Source of the DNA: Luscinia megarhynchos
Lineage: Eukaryota > Chordata > Aves > Passeriformes > Turdidae
Assembly (NCBI GenBank): GCA_034336665.1
Contig: CM067592.1
Coordinates: 32,733,942 to 32,797,941, forward strand
Direction: 5' to 3'
DNA length: 64,000 nucleotides
Position 1 is the first letter of the stretch. Every line of letters begins with the position of its first letter. Below are positions 38,481-50,180 of this stretch, piece by piece. A program made the translations under genes and the position numbers. The notes under the pieces are model-generated. The model was not told the origin of the DNA and did not search any database. It saw nothing but the letters and a program-made list of their open reading frames with translations.

Positions 38481-41400
38481 TGATGCAGTTATTTGGTTTG
38501 TGAGCAGTACAGTGTTAGTTTTCACAGCTGATTGCAGAGTTAAAGAGTTATGTTTAGAAACATATTATCTCAACAGAAATATTCTGGAGCTGTGTCCTCA
38601 GCTAAAATACTTACAATGAAGGAGATGGGGACTGGAAAAGCCAGCCCTTTATGGCAGTGTGTAGGGCAGGGTCAATTTTGTTGTAGAAAAGATCCTAGTT
38701 GGGGCAATTTATATTAGCATTCACCTTTTGTTGAACACCTCTCCCATAATATTGGCCCATGTCTCCATATGAACAAAGCTTTTTGTTGCTCTGTGCTCCT
38801 CATTAAGAGAGAAGCATCTGATCATGCCCATGAGTAGCATTACTGCTATCCAGCTCCCACCTTTCCTATTAAGTATTCCCAGGCCACTAGGGGTAAGACT
38901 ATGGCACAAACTCCTGGAGAGAAAAAGTAGCTAATGCCTAGGCTTACACACTTGAATACTGCAGCTCTTCTATATTCAGGGGACATCACCAGCTGCTGAA
39001 AATGTGTCTGTCTCGGGGCCTGAAAAGAGCCTGCAAAGCAAGTGCCATGGCACAGGTAATGCTGAGAAACAATGTAAGACTAACATCAATAGATCAATAG
39101 ATTTGACTGGACAGAACTGGTAAGAATCTTACAACCACTTACTCAGGTATTTGTGCAACCTGCATGGAATGAATGCTAAAAATGCTCATGGAACAGGTTT
39201 AACATCTCAGTCTATCTTGTCTGCCTCCTATATAATAACCAGATTTTACTCCAGTGTGGCTTGTCTCTCAGTCACAAAACAAGACATTAGTTCTTCCTAT
39301 ATATGCTTTCACAGTGAATTTTCATGTTCCACCTATGTGCAGTTTCGACCACGCACTGTCCAGTGTCCATGGTAGGCTTAAACAGACCAGGCAAAAGCTC
39401 ATATTAATTCACCTTTCATTCTCTTAAGACCCAGACAAACATCTCTGCAGCACAGGACTGCCCCAGCTCCCTTAGAGCCCTGCTGAGCTCTGGGCCACTG
39501 AGGAGTACATAGATGTCCTCTGTGGACAACCTTCATGCCACCTATGTGTTGTAAGCTATTGGCGTGGTGAGGGGGCAGAGGGGTACTTTGCCTTTTGTGT
39601 CCCTGAGAAACTGAGAACCCTTAAAATCTTTGATGTCTTACAGAATTGCTGTAAGTAACAGCAAAAAGGCATAATAGGGGACATATGTCAATGAGGCAAT
39701 GTTTTCTAGTTGTAGAAAGTATTGGGAAAGCAGTGTGAAAATGAAAGTGTGCATTTTGCATTTTTACCAAACATTATGAAGATAATAAATGGGATTTTTT
39801 TAATACTTAAAACTATTTTTAAAAGTTATGTGTATCCAGTATATGAAGTAATAGAAATATACAATTAATGTGACCAATAAAAGATAAAGCCTTTCCCCAA
39901 CCCCTTCCTTGAAGGGTAATAATTATTAAAATAATTTTCTTTAAGATGTTGGAGCTCACTTGTGAGAGTTAAGGAAACAACAAGGTGGGGAACAATTATT
40001 TCTTTTCTCTAAACATATTGCCGTGCAAAGAACTGAGCTCCAAAATTTCCAGACGGGTTTTTGCTGTGATGGAAAGAGTCTGTGTGTGATGTTCCTCCTG
40101 AGTCAGCTCACCAGTAAGCCAGTCCTTTGCAGAGCAGGGCATAGGAGCAGCTGCTTCTGCTGCAGGGGCATCCAGGACAGTGGATGAACTCATGTAAGAC
40201 TTCTGTTGTGGAGAGTCCTTCATTTTATTGGGACAGCACATGGTTTTTCAGCAAAACTGTGCTTCCTGTAGATATATGTCTCTTTGTATAGTCATCTTAT
40301 TTACACAACTGAAGGTCAAGACTCCCTAAATTTCAGCTTGTCAGTGCATCAAATGCATCGTTTTTCTGTGCTTATAAGCAGCAGAGTAGTCTGCCAAGTG
40401 TAGAAGAGCTCACATGGCACTTCCTGATGTAAGCAGCAGAATGGAAGTAACTGAGAAGCTGACCAGTTATATTGTCTCTATTAAACAGTGACAAAATCTG
40501 TTTATCTGTGATTGCCCTTTTCCCCTATCACACTATTGTTTTCATAATGGAAACCTAATATATTTTTTAAATGTTGAAAGGAAAAGTGTCAAAGCCACCA
40601 CGCTGGATGTATGCCAATGCACAGAGTTATACACATACAAAACCAGTTTATTCAGAATTTCTTTCCTCTCAGTGTAGAGAGATGGCACTGATGAGATCTC
40701 CATGCAGTTGCATACTCTCTACTTCACTGACTGAGATTTTCTGTGCCTATGTTATTAATGGGAAGTGGTTGGTAGATGTTTAAATCATGGCACATGCAGA
40801 TAATACAGAACAGTACTCTCTGTACTTATAAATCTCTAAAACTGGTTCTTAAACTAGTTAAGATGTAGTCTAGGGTTGCTTGTTCAGGCTTATTTTGACT
40901 TATCAGCTATGATACCACTTGTATTTGAAGAGAAACAGCTGCATTTTCAGCTACTAAAGCTGACTTCGAGGCTTTTATATGAGCCCAGTTGAATCAACAC
41001 AGACGCAGTCTCTTTCATATTCATTAACTGTCCCAGCTGAAAAATGTTCCAAAGCAAATAAATGAAGCAAACCCAGGCAATAATAGAAGTATAACATTTC
41101 AGTAAACGGAAAATTTTCTATTTCTGAAACCAGTGAGACCCTTCCCCACCCAAGTGACAGAAGAGTTTTTATCCTGTCATGCAAGTGACTAATGGGCTCC
41201 TAAAGGTCTTCTAAAGAACAACACTATTCCCTGTGTCTTAAAGTTACATGCCACTACCCCTCAGAGAAGTCAATAAAAATCCAGGCCAAGAAGAGGCATT
41301 TTTTTTCCTGCTGCCGTTTTGATTTTTTGCCCACTGGAAACTGGGAGCCACAAAGCTGGAGTCTCATTCTCATATATGCCATAGGTGGACTACTCTTCTC

Positions 41401-43229
41401 CCTCACTACTGGGGAACATGAATCCCAGGGAATAATTTGCAGGATCTCATGCAGAACTGCATCTGAGGGAGACAAAAAGGGACTGGACATTGTATGTTCT
41501 GGAGGCTGGTAGTAAGACCACCCTGGAGAACCTAGACTTGTCACAGCTTAAATTAAAAAATAATAAATATAATATTATTGATGTCTCCAACCTAATGCAC
41601 TATAGCCAAAACTAATCTTGATATCAAAAGAAATAAGTGCAAAATTAAGCCTGGGCACATGCTTGGAAATCATATCATTATCTACCAAGAGAAATGCAGG
41701 CACTTGGAAAGTGCTGAGGAAAGAAATCCTCTTTATTAGTGTAGTTCAATCAAATTATTGCTAGTTTTGCCTGTGCTGAAGTGAGATGAAGGAGACTAGT
41801 AGCCTCAGAACAGCAGAGGTTCCTGGGCGAAGCTCTGCATACAGCCAGCCAACAGCTTCTCAAAACTTTATGTGGCATTGACATCAGGCACAAGCATGAT
41901 TAATCCATCTGAATCCATCTTTCCATAAAACATGCTGAAATAATGCAAACCTTCCATAGGCCTTTTCCAAACCTGACCAATGCTTCAGTACTTCCACATG
42001 CAACAGTTTCCCTCACTATAGGACAGAACCCAAACAAAATGGGTGAGGAACTTTCATTTTCCTTCTAAATACGTATTTCATCAAACGCTGAACACAGTAG
42101 ACATGCTGCTATATCTGCTTCCTACAAACAGCTTCAGAGAATAAACACATCCAGGTCCCAAAGGAATTAAAATTTTCAGCAATATTTTTTTGTATATTTC
42201 ATTATGCAGAACAGAAATCCTAAATAGGATGGCAGGACGGTGCCCCAAAGAGCAGGTGTGTTGGCAGGCTGGAGACGTCAGAGAGTGTAATTCTCACTTC
42301 CACACATGACCCAACAGGAATTATATGAAGCATACTAGCAAAGCCAAATCATGTCTTTACTGAGCATTTTAATTCAGCATTTTCATTTTAATGAGGCACA
42401 GGGGACAAACCTGACATGTTATTCAGTTTACAATGCAAGATACAATAGAAGATAGATACTTAGCCTTAAAACTTAGATAAGCAGTAGAGAATAGCATGTA
42501 AATAGCTGGAAATCCAAGATTTCTAATAAAGAAAAATTAACAGTCATTCTGCATATGTTGTATCTGTTTCACATAATATACAGCAGAGCATTATAAAGGA
42601 AAATGGAATAATCAATTGTACCTTTGTTTATAGAAATCTACTTTCCATTACGACAGTCCAATTGTGTGAGCTGGCTTGTGAGCTATTGTGAATCTTGTGG
42701 GCTGTTAATAAGTCAGGTAGAAACTGTTTTCCAGTAACATCTGTGGCAGTTCCTAAAAACAGAGGTGAATTTAAGCACACAGGTAATTGGGAGAAAAACA
42801 ATGGTTGCAATAACTGGATTTGAACAGGAAGAGAATGCTTCTCATCTTTTGACTAAAGCATTTTTAAATTTATGTTAGTATGTAATTACAGAGCAAGCCT
42901 AATGATACCCAGTAAAGAGAAATTCCAGTTGTTTACTGCACAACTATTTATCTTTCTGTAAACTCCTGGAACAACAGAAGTGACATCTCACTCCCTTGCC
43001 ATCAGATCCGAGATGACACAAGTCACCATCTCAGCAGGGAATTCGTAATGGGTAGTGGAGAGCTCCAGCTACTAAAAACTCAGTATCATATGTTGGCCCC
43101 TTCAGTAATGAGACAAATCTGCTCTGGGTTAAAAGGTGTGGACAGGAAGAAAATATAAGTGTAAAGAAAAGAAAAAATAATTTGTTCTGTGGTGCTTGGA
43201 ATCGTCATGACAAGAAATGGATTGTCAGG

Positions 43230-43905
43230 TTAAACCTTGATGTTCTAGGGACACCGATGTCCATATGAGTCAGTACACCAGGCAGAATAGCAATGATTAC
43301 CAAAGTGATGTTGATGTAGCAGCATACATAGGGTGCTCCCTTGTCTGCTGACAGGCAAAGGATGTCCTTGCATCACTGTTTGACCACCTGTCAGAAAGTT
43401 ATCATCAATGAATTCCAGAGACTTCACAGACTGCTTGTGTCCTATAGGGCTCTCTCTCCAGCAGTTGCCAGGGTGGCTGAAGTCCTCCACGAGGACCAGG
43501 ACCTGTGAGAGTGAGGCTTCTTGCAGTTGCTTCTGAAAACCTCATGTACTTTCACGTCCTGACTAGGTGATCTGCAGCAGACACCCATCACAACACAGCT
43601 CATATGCTGGTGAGCTCACTAACCTTCAATCACAAGCTCTCAACTGGCTCACTGCACATGCTGCCCATCTGCCAAGGCAGACCTCCTGCCTTTCCCACCA
43701 CCCTCTCACAGAGGGGGCTTAAACAAACCCCTTACCATCATCTTGCTGGCTTGTGCCTCAAAAAGCCTGTATTCAACCAGGGCAATGATCCTGTCGTGTG
43801 GACTGTCCCGCCACATCTCTGTTATTCCTGTAAAACCATAAACCTGCAGAGGCAGATAGACCTCTAATTCCACTGTGTCCCCCAGCCTGTGGAGGGACAG
43901 ACACT
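43230..43905 (-). pseudogene. CR1 LINE ORF2 fragment, endonuclease domain (decayed)
   Basis: On the minus strand, read from high to low coordinates, this is the apurinic-type endonuclease domain of CR1 ORF2. In order: a TGITEMWRDSPHD stretch (about 43790-43831) matching the CR1 ITETWWDSSHD motif with its catalytic Glu; YRLF; VMGVCCRSPSQD (about 43555-43595) matching VGVYYRPPDQD; then MEDFSHPGNCW and GHKQS..LEFIDDNFLT (43390-43490) matching the GDFNHPD and IDDNFLTQ block. The frame must be shifted several times and the Asn of GDFN is Ser, so it is inactive. The homology stops before the RT domain and no CR1 tail lies nearby downstream. That is odd, because CR1 insertions normally keep the 3' end. 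Confidence 0.85.
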
Positions 43906-44490
43906 CCTGACAAGCAGTCTGTCATGCTAATTTCCTACAAAGGATGTAGTAGCTTTGCCTTGTTATGAGGCTTAGTCTGAATATGGTGCTATGCTGTTTA
44001 AACTGAAAGCCCTAGCATGCAAAGGCTCTGCATAAAACACAGGCTCTACAGAATTATTAAAATCAGATTATTCACATTTTCCATTTCAGTAATGGAATAT
44101 TACCATGGACCTCTCTGGCAAACAGAAGTATATATGCACACACCTATAAAAACAAAAAAATCATATACTAGCAAGAAATGCCAATTCATAATAATGACAG
44201 GCAGCACACTAACAAAGAACTAAGTTAGCTGCCTCTAGTGAGATTCAGTATGTCTGCCTGAACAATAAATTACTGCTGCTTTAGTGGGTGTTTGTGAGAA
44301 ATGCAATGCCGTTTACTCCCCACATGTAATAATTTTGGGTATTTGTTATGGTTTCATGTTACGAAAATGGCTGCTCTGAAATAACTGACTGATGTATTTT
44401 ACAAATCCCCAATGAAACTAATGGTGCACAAAGAAATAAATCTCCTTTTGTATTTGTATGGGGAATCATTTAATTTGGTTTGCTCTTTTG
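43906..44490. other. non-coding, nothing recognised
   Basis: AT-rich sequence between a CR1 fragment and an LTR remnant. It could include decayed 5' LTR sequence, but I see no match. Confidence 0.5.
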
Positions 44491-44717
44491 CTTTTTTGGG
44501 GATGGCTGAACACCTGCAGAAACTAGTGAAAGAATTCCCTACTTTGCTTTGCTTACACATGCAGCTTTTGCTTTATCTATTAGACTGTCTTTTTCTCAAT
44601 CCATGAGCTTTCCCACTTCTACCTTTCCAATTCTCTTCTGCATTACGTGGCAGAGGAGGGAGTAAATTGCTGTATGGGCTCTGCTGTCTGCTGGAGTTAG
44701 CAGAGGCAGACATGACA
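44491..44717 (+). mobile_element. truncated ERV LTR (3' part only)
   Basis: GGGGATGGCTGAACACCTGC, TTTGCTTTGCTTACACATGC, GCTTTTGCTTTATCTATTAG and ACTGTCTTTTTCTCAATCCA follow the same order as the 3' half of the LTR at 60587-61136. The segment ends near CATGACA (44711-44717), which fits the CA end of a retroviral LTR. The 5' half is missing and the end is disrupted by small duplications. I recognise the type as a common avian ERV LTR. There is no coding sequence beside it, so it is a solo remnant. Confidence 0.8.
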
Positions 44718-45016
44718 GGCATGACAGATTCATTCTCTGTGGTGTGTATTCCCTCGCCTGATCCAGCAGGGGCTGAAATACATAAACACAGTTAAGGTAA
44801 TGTGGTCATTAAACTGCCTGACTCCACCTTCAATTCAGGTACATCGAAGTCTGGTGGTGCAATTGCTTTGCACCTGCACCTATTTTCTTTGGCAGCTTGC
44901 CAGAACACACCAGAAAAGATAACAATTCAGCTACTAAAATATGTCTCTAAAAGAAATTCAGGGCAATTAGATAAGGGTCACAAAAGACAGACCAATAAGA
45001 TAGAAATGGAGTGACA

Positions 45017-45979
45017 TCAGGCTGCTCTTCAGTCACCAGTGGGATTCCGTAGGGCTCCATTTTCAGCTCAGCTCTCTTCAACACCTTCAGGAATGACACG
45101 GATACAGGACTCCAAGGAATACTAAGTTTGCTGGCAACACTGATTTGGAAGGAGCTTTTGACTCCCTTGAGGGCAGGGAGGCCCTTAAGAGAGACCTTGA
45201 CAAATTAAAGGGCAATCATCAAAGGTATGAAGTTCAACAAGGGAATTCTGCATCTGGGATGGGGCAGCCCTGGATGTATGGACAGACTGGGGAATGAGAT
45301 GCTGGACCTGGGGGTCAATGGCAAGTAGAACCTGAGCCAGCAGTGCCCTGGAGCCAGGAGGGGCAGCCCTGTCCTGGGGGCATCAGGGACAGCATCACAG
45401 CCGGGCAAGGGAGGGGATTGTCCTGCTCTGCTCTGAGCTGGGGCAGCCTCACCTCCAGTGCTGGGGGCTGGTGTGGGCACTGCCATATGAGAGAGACATT
45501 AAACTGCCAGAGAGGGTACAAAGGAGAGTACAAAGGTGATGAAGGGCCTTGAGGGGAAGCTCTGTGAGGAGTGGCTGAGGTCTCTTGGTCTGTTCAGCCT
45601 GGAGGAGACTGGGGACAGACCTCACTGCAGGTACAACTTCACTGAGAGGGGAAGAGCAGGGACAGGCACTGATCTCTTAACTTCCATGACCAGTGACAAG
45701 ACCTGAGGGAATGGCATGAAACTGAGTCAGGGGAGGTTTAGGCTGCATATCAGGAAAAGGTTTTGCACCAAGAGGGTTTTTGGGCATTGGATCAGCTCCC
45801 CAGGGCATGGTCACAGTACCAGCCTGACAGAGTTCAAGAAGAATTTGAACAATGCTCTCAGGCACATGGTGTGAATGTTGGGGTGTCCTGTGCTGAGCCA
45901 GGAGTTGGATTTTGATGATCCTGGTGGGCCACATCCAACTCAGCAAATTCTATGATATGGTGATTCTATGATTCTATGA
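45017..45979 (+). mobile_element. CR1 LINE fragment, RT palm to 3' end
   Basis: The longest CR1 copy in the window. It begins inside the RT palm: VTSGIP, a stop where CR1 has Gln, then GSIF..ALFNTFRNDTD, matching the VTSGVPQGS..LFNIFINDLD block. A frame shift later comes FAGNTDLEGA in place of the FADDTKLGGA catalytic box, so both metal-binding aspartates are lost. It continues through the thumb (HLGW-like region, small deletion near 45305), DIKLPERVQRR (about 45497-45530), and the 3' region with CCAGCCTGACAGAGTTCAAG. It ends with a clean ATTCTATGATTCTATG terminus at 45963-45978. It is inactive; the frames at 45205-45946 are its shadows. Confidence 0.95.
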
Positions 45980-48552
45980 CTATTTTTGTTGTACCTCCAA
46001 AATGTAAGGAGCAGGCTTTCACTAATTTGACTAACCATCTACACTGACTTCAAAAAGTAGAAACAGAAAAATCCAGACTCTTGTAAATGGCAGTTTTGCT
46101 CAGAACGGGTATTTATTACAGGAACTAGAACTCGGGAAATTTAAATATTCATGGATTAAAACAACAACATCTGCTGCTGTTCTATCCAGCCTAACTCGTC
46201 TTATTAATATAATACATCTCTTTCAAGGGCTGTGTAGGTCATAGAAACTTCAGCAAATCTGTCAACTGCCTAACAAATCTGACAAAAAAATCTGGAGGAT
46301 AAAAAATTATCTAAAGAAATAGAAGAACACTTCCCTTTTACTTTCTGGATTCCACTTCAGGGGTATGGAAAACTTCCCACTTCTAAAGAATGTCATCAAA
46401 TGTTTTGATATTGAAAATTAAATTATTATTAAACTGAAGACATGGCTGCCCATTAGGAAACACTTTAATAACATATTTGTTCTTACAGAGAGTAAATAGC
46501 TTCATGAAACCACCACAAAGTTGGTAAAAAGAAAGAAGAAATATAAAAAGACTATTAATTTATAGTTTGCACAAAAAAATCTTCATAATCTCTGCTTCTA
46601 GCTGCATACAAATGGACATGTTAAAAGTGGGTGCATTACCTGTATTGTAATATCTTTTGAAAATTTATGTCAAGAAAAAAGATATATACTCAGCTTGCTG
46701 TGGTTGTCGAAAAAAGTAAGTAGAGGAGCACAAAGTGTGCTATTATGTTCCTTAATTCTTAGTCCCATTTTCTGAATGTTCTTCTACATATCTTTGGTTT
46801 TCCAGGACCATCAGCAAATAAGACTAGCTACACTTAGCTAATGCAAGGACTATTTGGCCCTGAAATAACACAGTAGGAAAGATGTAGACAGAAAAAGCTG
46901 TATTTGTAAAAGGAAATATAAAACATAAGAATTCTGGAAAATAAGAGATCGTTAGTGTGGCATTAGTAAACTAAAGGACTCTGTCCCTGAACTGCTGACA
47001 CCAGCTATAATGTAACACCAGTCTACAGGACAGTAAAAGGCAGTACATCTGGCACAGTTCAAGCTATAAATATGTCTGGTTATTCAGAGTCCCTATATAA
47101 GGCATATTAAGATTAGTGTGTCCCTACTTTATAGAAAACTTGAAGTTATTAAGTTCTTAGTGGTTTTTTCTCTCGTATGAGAGAGTATGATTCTCATGGG
47201 AATACAAAGAAGGGAAAGACAAATTATTCATTCAAAAGCACGGAGCATAGGATTAGGATTCTCTAAATCCTATATTCACTATATCAAGTTCATTTCTTTT
47301 CATGGTAAATGTAATAAAAATTCAGAAGCATAATAGTTTAAAAGAAGTAAAATTCTGTTCAGTCACATTTTTCAAGTTATCAATAATTACACTATGGGGG
47401 TACTTTTAGAAGACAAAAACCTCCAGCTGACATATCAGGCTAATCTTTTTGCCTTTAGCTGAAATTTATGGTCCTTAGTTGCCTAAATAACGAGAAACAT
47501 AATTTGGACAGAGAGAGTAGGAAAAAAAATGTATGGATTTCAAAAATAATGCCTATTGATAAACCTTTAAAGATTCAAGAGTACTTGAGAGATATGATGA
47601 GAGAGGAAAATCTGAATATTTTAGCCTTACAGTTCTTAAACGAGAAGATTTTGTAATGCATAGCCCAATTATTCTAAATTTTAAGGTTAATCCTTTTTTT
47701 AAAATAACATTGTTATTTGGGACTTTTCCAAGTTATTACTTTTCAACATTATCTTTGTATTCTCAAATCTGTTTATTATGTGAAGGCTGGAACTCCCATA
47801 CCAACAATGAAGATATCATCTATTGTAATGAAGTAAATCAGCAGCTTCAGGCTTCTGAATCTTGGCAACAAGGCTAATCAGTCATAGCAATCCAAGGGAA
47901 AATAATCCAAGGGCAAAAATGTCTGAAAAAATAGCACTTTCAATGAAAAAAATATAAAATTACAAAAGTCAGGGCCCTCCCATGAGAACTTCAGAACTTT
48001 TCAGTAGTGCTGTTTTATGGGGAAGCCTTAAAAAGCAATGTTAGATCTATCTCTACCATGAAATTAATTTGACATTATGAATCATACAGATTGTTTGACC
48101 TATCCATTTTGAAAGATCTCATCAAAAGAAAAGCTTTTAAAGGCTTTACATTTACCATAGATGGTACTTCCTTTGGATAGCTAACAATGAGCTTGACCAG
48201 AATGCTAGAGTTTGAATACTACATATTCTCCTTTGCATCTAAAGCTAAACCCTCTTTTATCTTTCCAAGTAAATCTGCCACACAATTCAGCTTTTCATGC
48301 AAGTGACGTACTCCTGAAAACTCCTCTTCATTTTTCAATGCAAGTGCTCCTACTCAGTTTACCCCTAAATTTGTGTCCCAAGAAAAACGGATTGACCAAA
48401 AAAAGAAGAAAGTCTCAGCTGTCAAATACTAATGTCCTACTCAGTGGAGTCTCTGCTTTAGAATTAGTGATGGTTGCAGAAAGAGATCTTTGAAACTGTT
48501 TGGGGAGAATTACAGCTTAATCAGAGCCCCTGCTGTGCAGCAGTGATACAGG
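45980..48552. other. non-coding, nothing recognised
   Basis: AT-rich unique-looking sequence. Open frames at 47468-47877 are short and AT-driven, with no recognised motif. Confidence 0.55.
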
Positions 48553-48554
48553 TG

Positions 48555-48659
48555 AGTTAATTTCACAGCCACACCACTTCCTGTGAGATCTATGTCTCAC
48601 AGCTTCACTGTACCACAGTATATCCAGCACCAGATCTCATCCAGGGAGTGAAATTAACT
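48555..48659. repeat. nested inverted repeats (possible decayed MITE-like element)
   Basis: The outer arms are AGTTAATTTCAC (48555-48566) and its exact reverse complement GTGAAATTAACT (48648-48659). Inside lies a second stem, CTGTGAGA (48581-48588) and TCTCACAG (48595-48602). Neighbouring ends show no clear target-site duplication. It could be a miniature inverted-repeat element, a structured RNA or chance. Confidence 0.35.
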
Positions 48660-48792
48660 TATGTGTCAGTTGTGAGTCAGAACTGTATGTACATCATCTC
48701 ACACCAATTTCCATTTCCAAGTGTGATTACTCCACTTAAAGGAGAACAGAATCATACTTCACCTTTCTCAAAATCTGTCTCACAGACACCCA

Positions 48793-49202
48793 GGAATGGA
48801 GCACCTCACTTATGAGGAGAGATTTGGGGTTGTGCAGCTTGGAAAAAGAGACTTCAGAGTGACTTTATTGCAGCCTTTCACTACCTAAAGAGAACCTACA
48901 AGAAAGAATGAGAGAGGCTATTTACAAAAACATGTAGTGACAGGACAAGATGGGATGGCTTCAAACGGAAAGAGAGCAGGTTTAGATTAGATATTAGGAA
49001 GAAATTCTTGACTATGATGGTGGTGATGTACTAGAACAGGTTTCCCAGAGAAGCTGTGGATGGCACATCCCTGGCAGAGTTCAGTGCCAGGCTGGATGTA
49101 ACCTAGTCTAGGGGAAGGTGTCCCTGCCTATGGCACAGGGTTTGGAACAAGATTATCTTTAAGTTCCCTGCCAACTCGAGCCATTCCTTGATTCAATGAT
49201 AA
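48793..49202 (+). mobile_element. CR1 LINE fragment, 3' end (second CR1 type)
   Basis: GGAGCACCTCACTTATGAGG, GAAGAAATTCTTGACTATGA, TTTCCCAGAGAAGCTGTGGA, CATCCCTGGCAGAGTTC and CTAGTCTAGGGGAAGGTGTC follow the order of a CR1 RT C-terminus and 3' UTR. The end is a decayed TTCCTTGATTCAATGAT. Its tail differs from the copies at 1, 14 and 45 kb but agrees with the remnants at 18.7 and 26.2 kb, so at least two CR1 subfamilies are present. It is heavily mutated and non-coding. Confidence 0.92.
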
Positions 49203-49434
49203 CATGCAGGAGAAGCAAGACTAGAAGGAACTCCTAGAGCCGCCTCTTTTGAATCAGAAAGTGGTGGCCACAGTGCAGGATAGAAGGTATTTAGTTCAGA
49301 AAAACTTATGGAAAATCCAATCCTTTCACTTTTGCTGTATGGTATTGATCAAAACCTTTCATGATACCGTTCAGAGATCACACACAGAGAAGCACCACAC
49401 CGTGCTCATGAATAGCTTATCTCACCCTTGCTTT

Positions 49435-49466
49435 CTTATAAGTTCTGTGCCTTATAAGTTCTGTAA
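49435..49466 (+). repeat. 16-bp tandem duplication
   Basis: CTTATAAGTTCTGTGC is followed directly by a copy with two changes at its end. Confidence 0.85.
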
Positions 49467-50148
49467 TTGTTGTAACAAGGTAATACAGCTAGAGAGAGAA
49501 GGGCTGGAACACACTTTTGCTGCTCTAGAAGAATCATCATACAGCCAGTCTCCCAGCAGTGTATGTACTTGGCAATGCTGGTGCAGAGAAGCAGTGTAGA
49601 CTGCAGTGTCCAGATGCAGTGGGCTACCATCTCTGTCTCTCAAGCCTGCTGAGCATCTCCATGCTCATGAAGGAAGAAATACTGGTAACACAAACCAACC
49701 GAAACGCTAGCAGAAGGATGAAGAAAACTTGTACTGATGTTTCCTGATAAATAGAAGAATAAATTTTTTAAAAACCCTAAGAAACATGGCAATGAATAAT
49801 AGCCAGATAGGAACTCAAAGATATCTTCAGAAATGAAATGCTATTTGTTATCTTGTGATTTAGGGATTTTGTGAGAGGCTATACTCCATTACATTGCCTA
49901 CTAGACTGTTTTGCTGTAAAAAAAATACACTTCAATTAAGACTACAGCATAATTGAGTGCACAAGTCAGCCCTGAAATTGTGGGCTTAGCTCACAAATTC
50001 ACAGGAGACAAATTAATATTTATAAATAGATTTGTTTCAAGATATTGTCCATATCAAGACATATCAAGACCTTGAAGAAAGAATAGCACTTCAAGCTTTG
50101 GAGGAAATCAAAATAATTTATTTACACATTTTTCCTAAAGCGTTCTTG

Positions 50149-50180
50149 AAATTCTCAGTTCTTTAAATTCTCAGTTCTCT
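50149..50180 (+). repeat. 16-bp tandem duplication
   Basis: AAATTCTCAGTTCTTT is followed directly by a copy with one change. A similar short direct repeat (CATATCAAGA) lies ~90 bp upstream. Confidence 0.85.

Larger units (their letters stand above)
26341..43229. other. long non-coding stretch, mostly unique sequence
   Basis: Nearly 17 kb with no recognisable gene, RNA or interspersed repeat. It contains a hairpin at 32.3 kb, a GT-rich/G-run tract at 34.0 kb, a palindrome at 36.78 kb, a TAAT-rich candidate block at 38.2-38.5 kb, a T14 run at 29966-29979 and an A14 run at 32767-32780. The longest open frames (142 codons at 27039-27467; 120 at 37295-37657; 118 at 35168-35524, minus) show no domain or motif. 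It could be unique intergenic DNA, intron, or very old repeats I cannot recognise. Confidence 0.5.

Noticed and set aside
39996..40241. 81-codon minus-strand frame with an acidic, protein-like C-terminal half
   Set aside because: No family recognised and too short to judge without conservation.
45205..45946. Several frames of 69-93 codons on both strands
   Set aside because: Shadows of the CR1 copy at 45017-45979, near-identical to the shadows at 0.6-1.1 kb.
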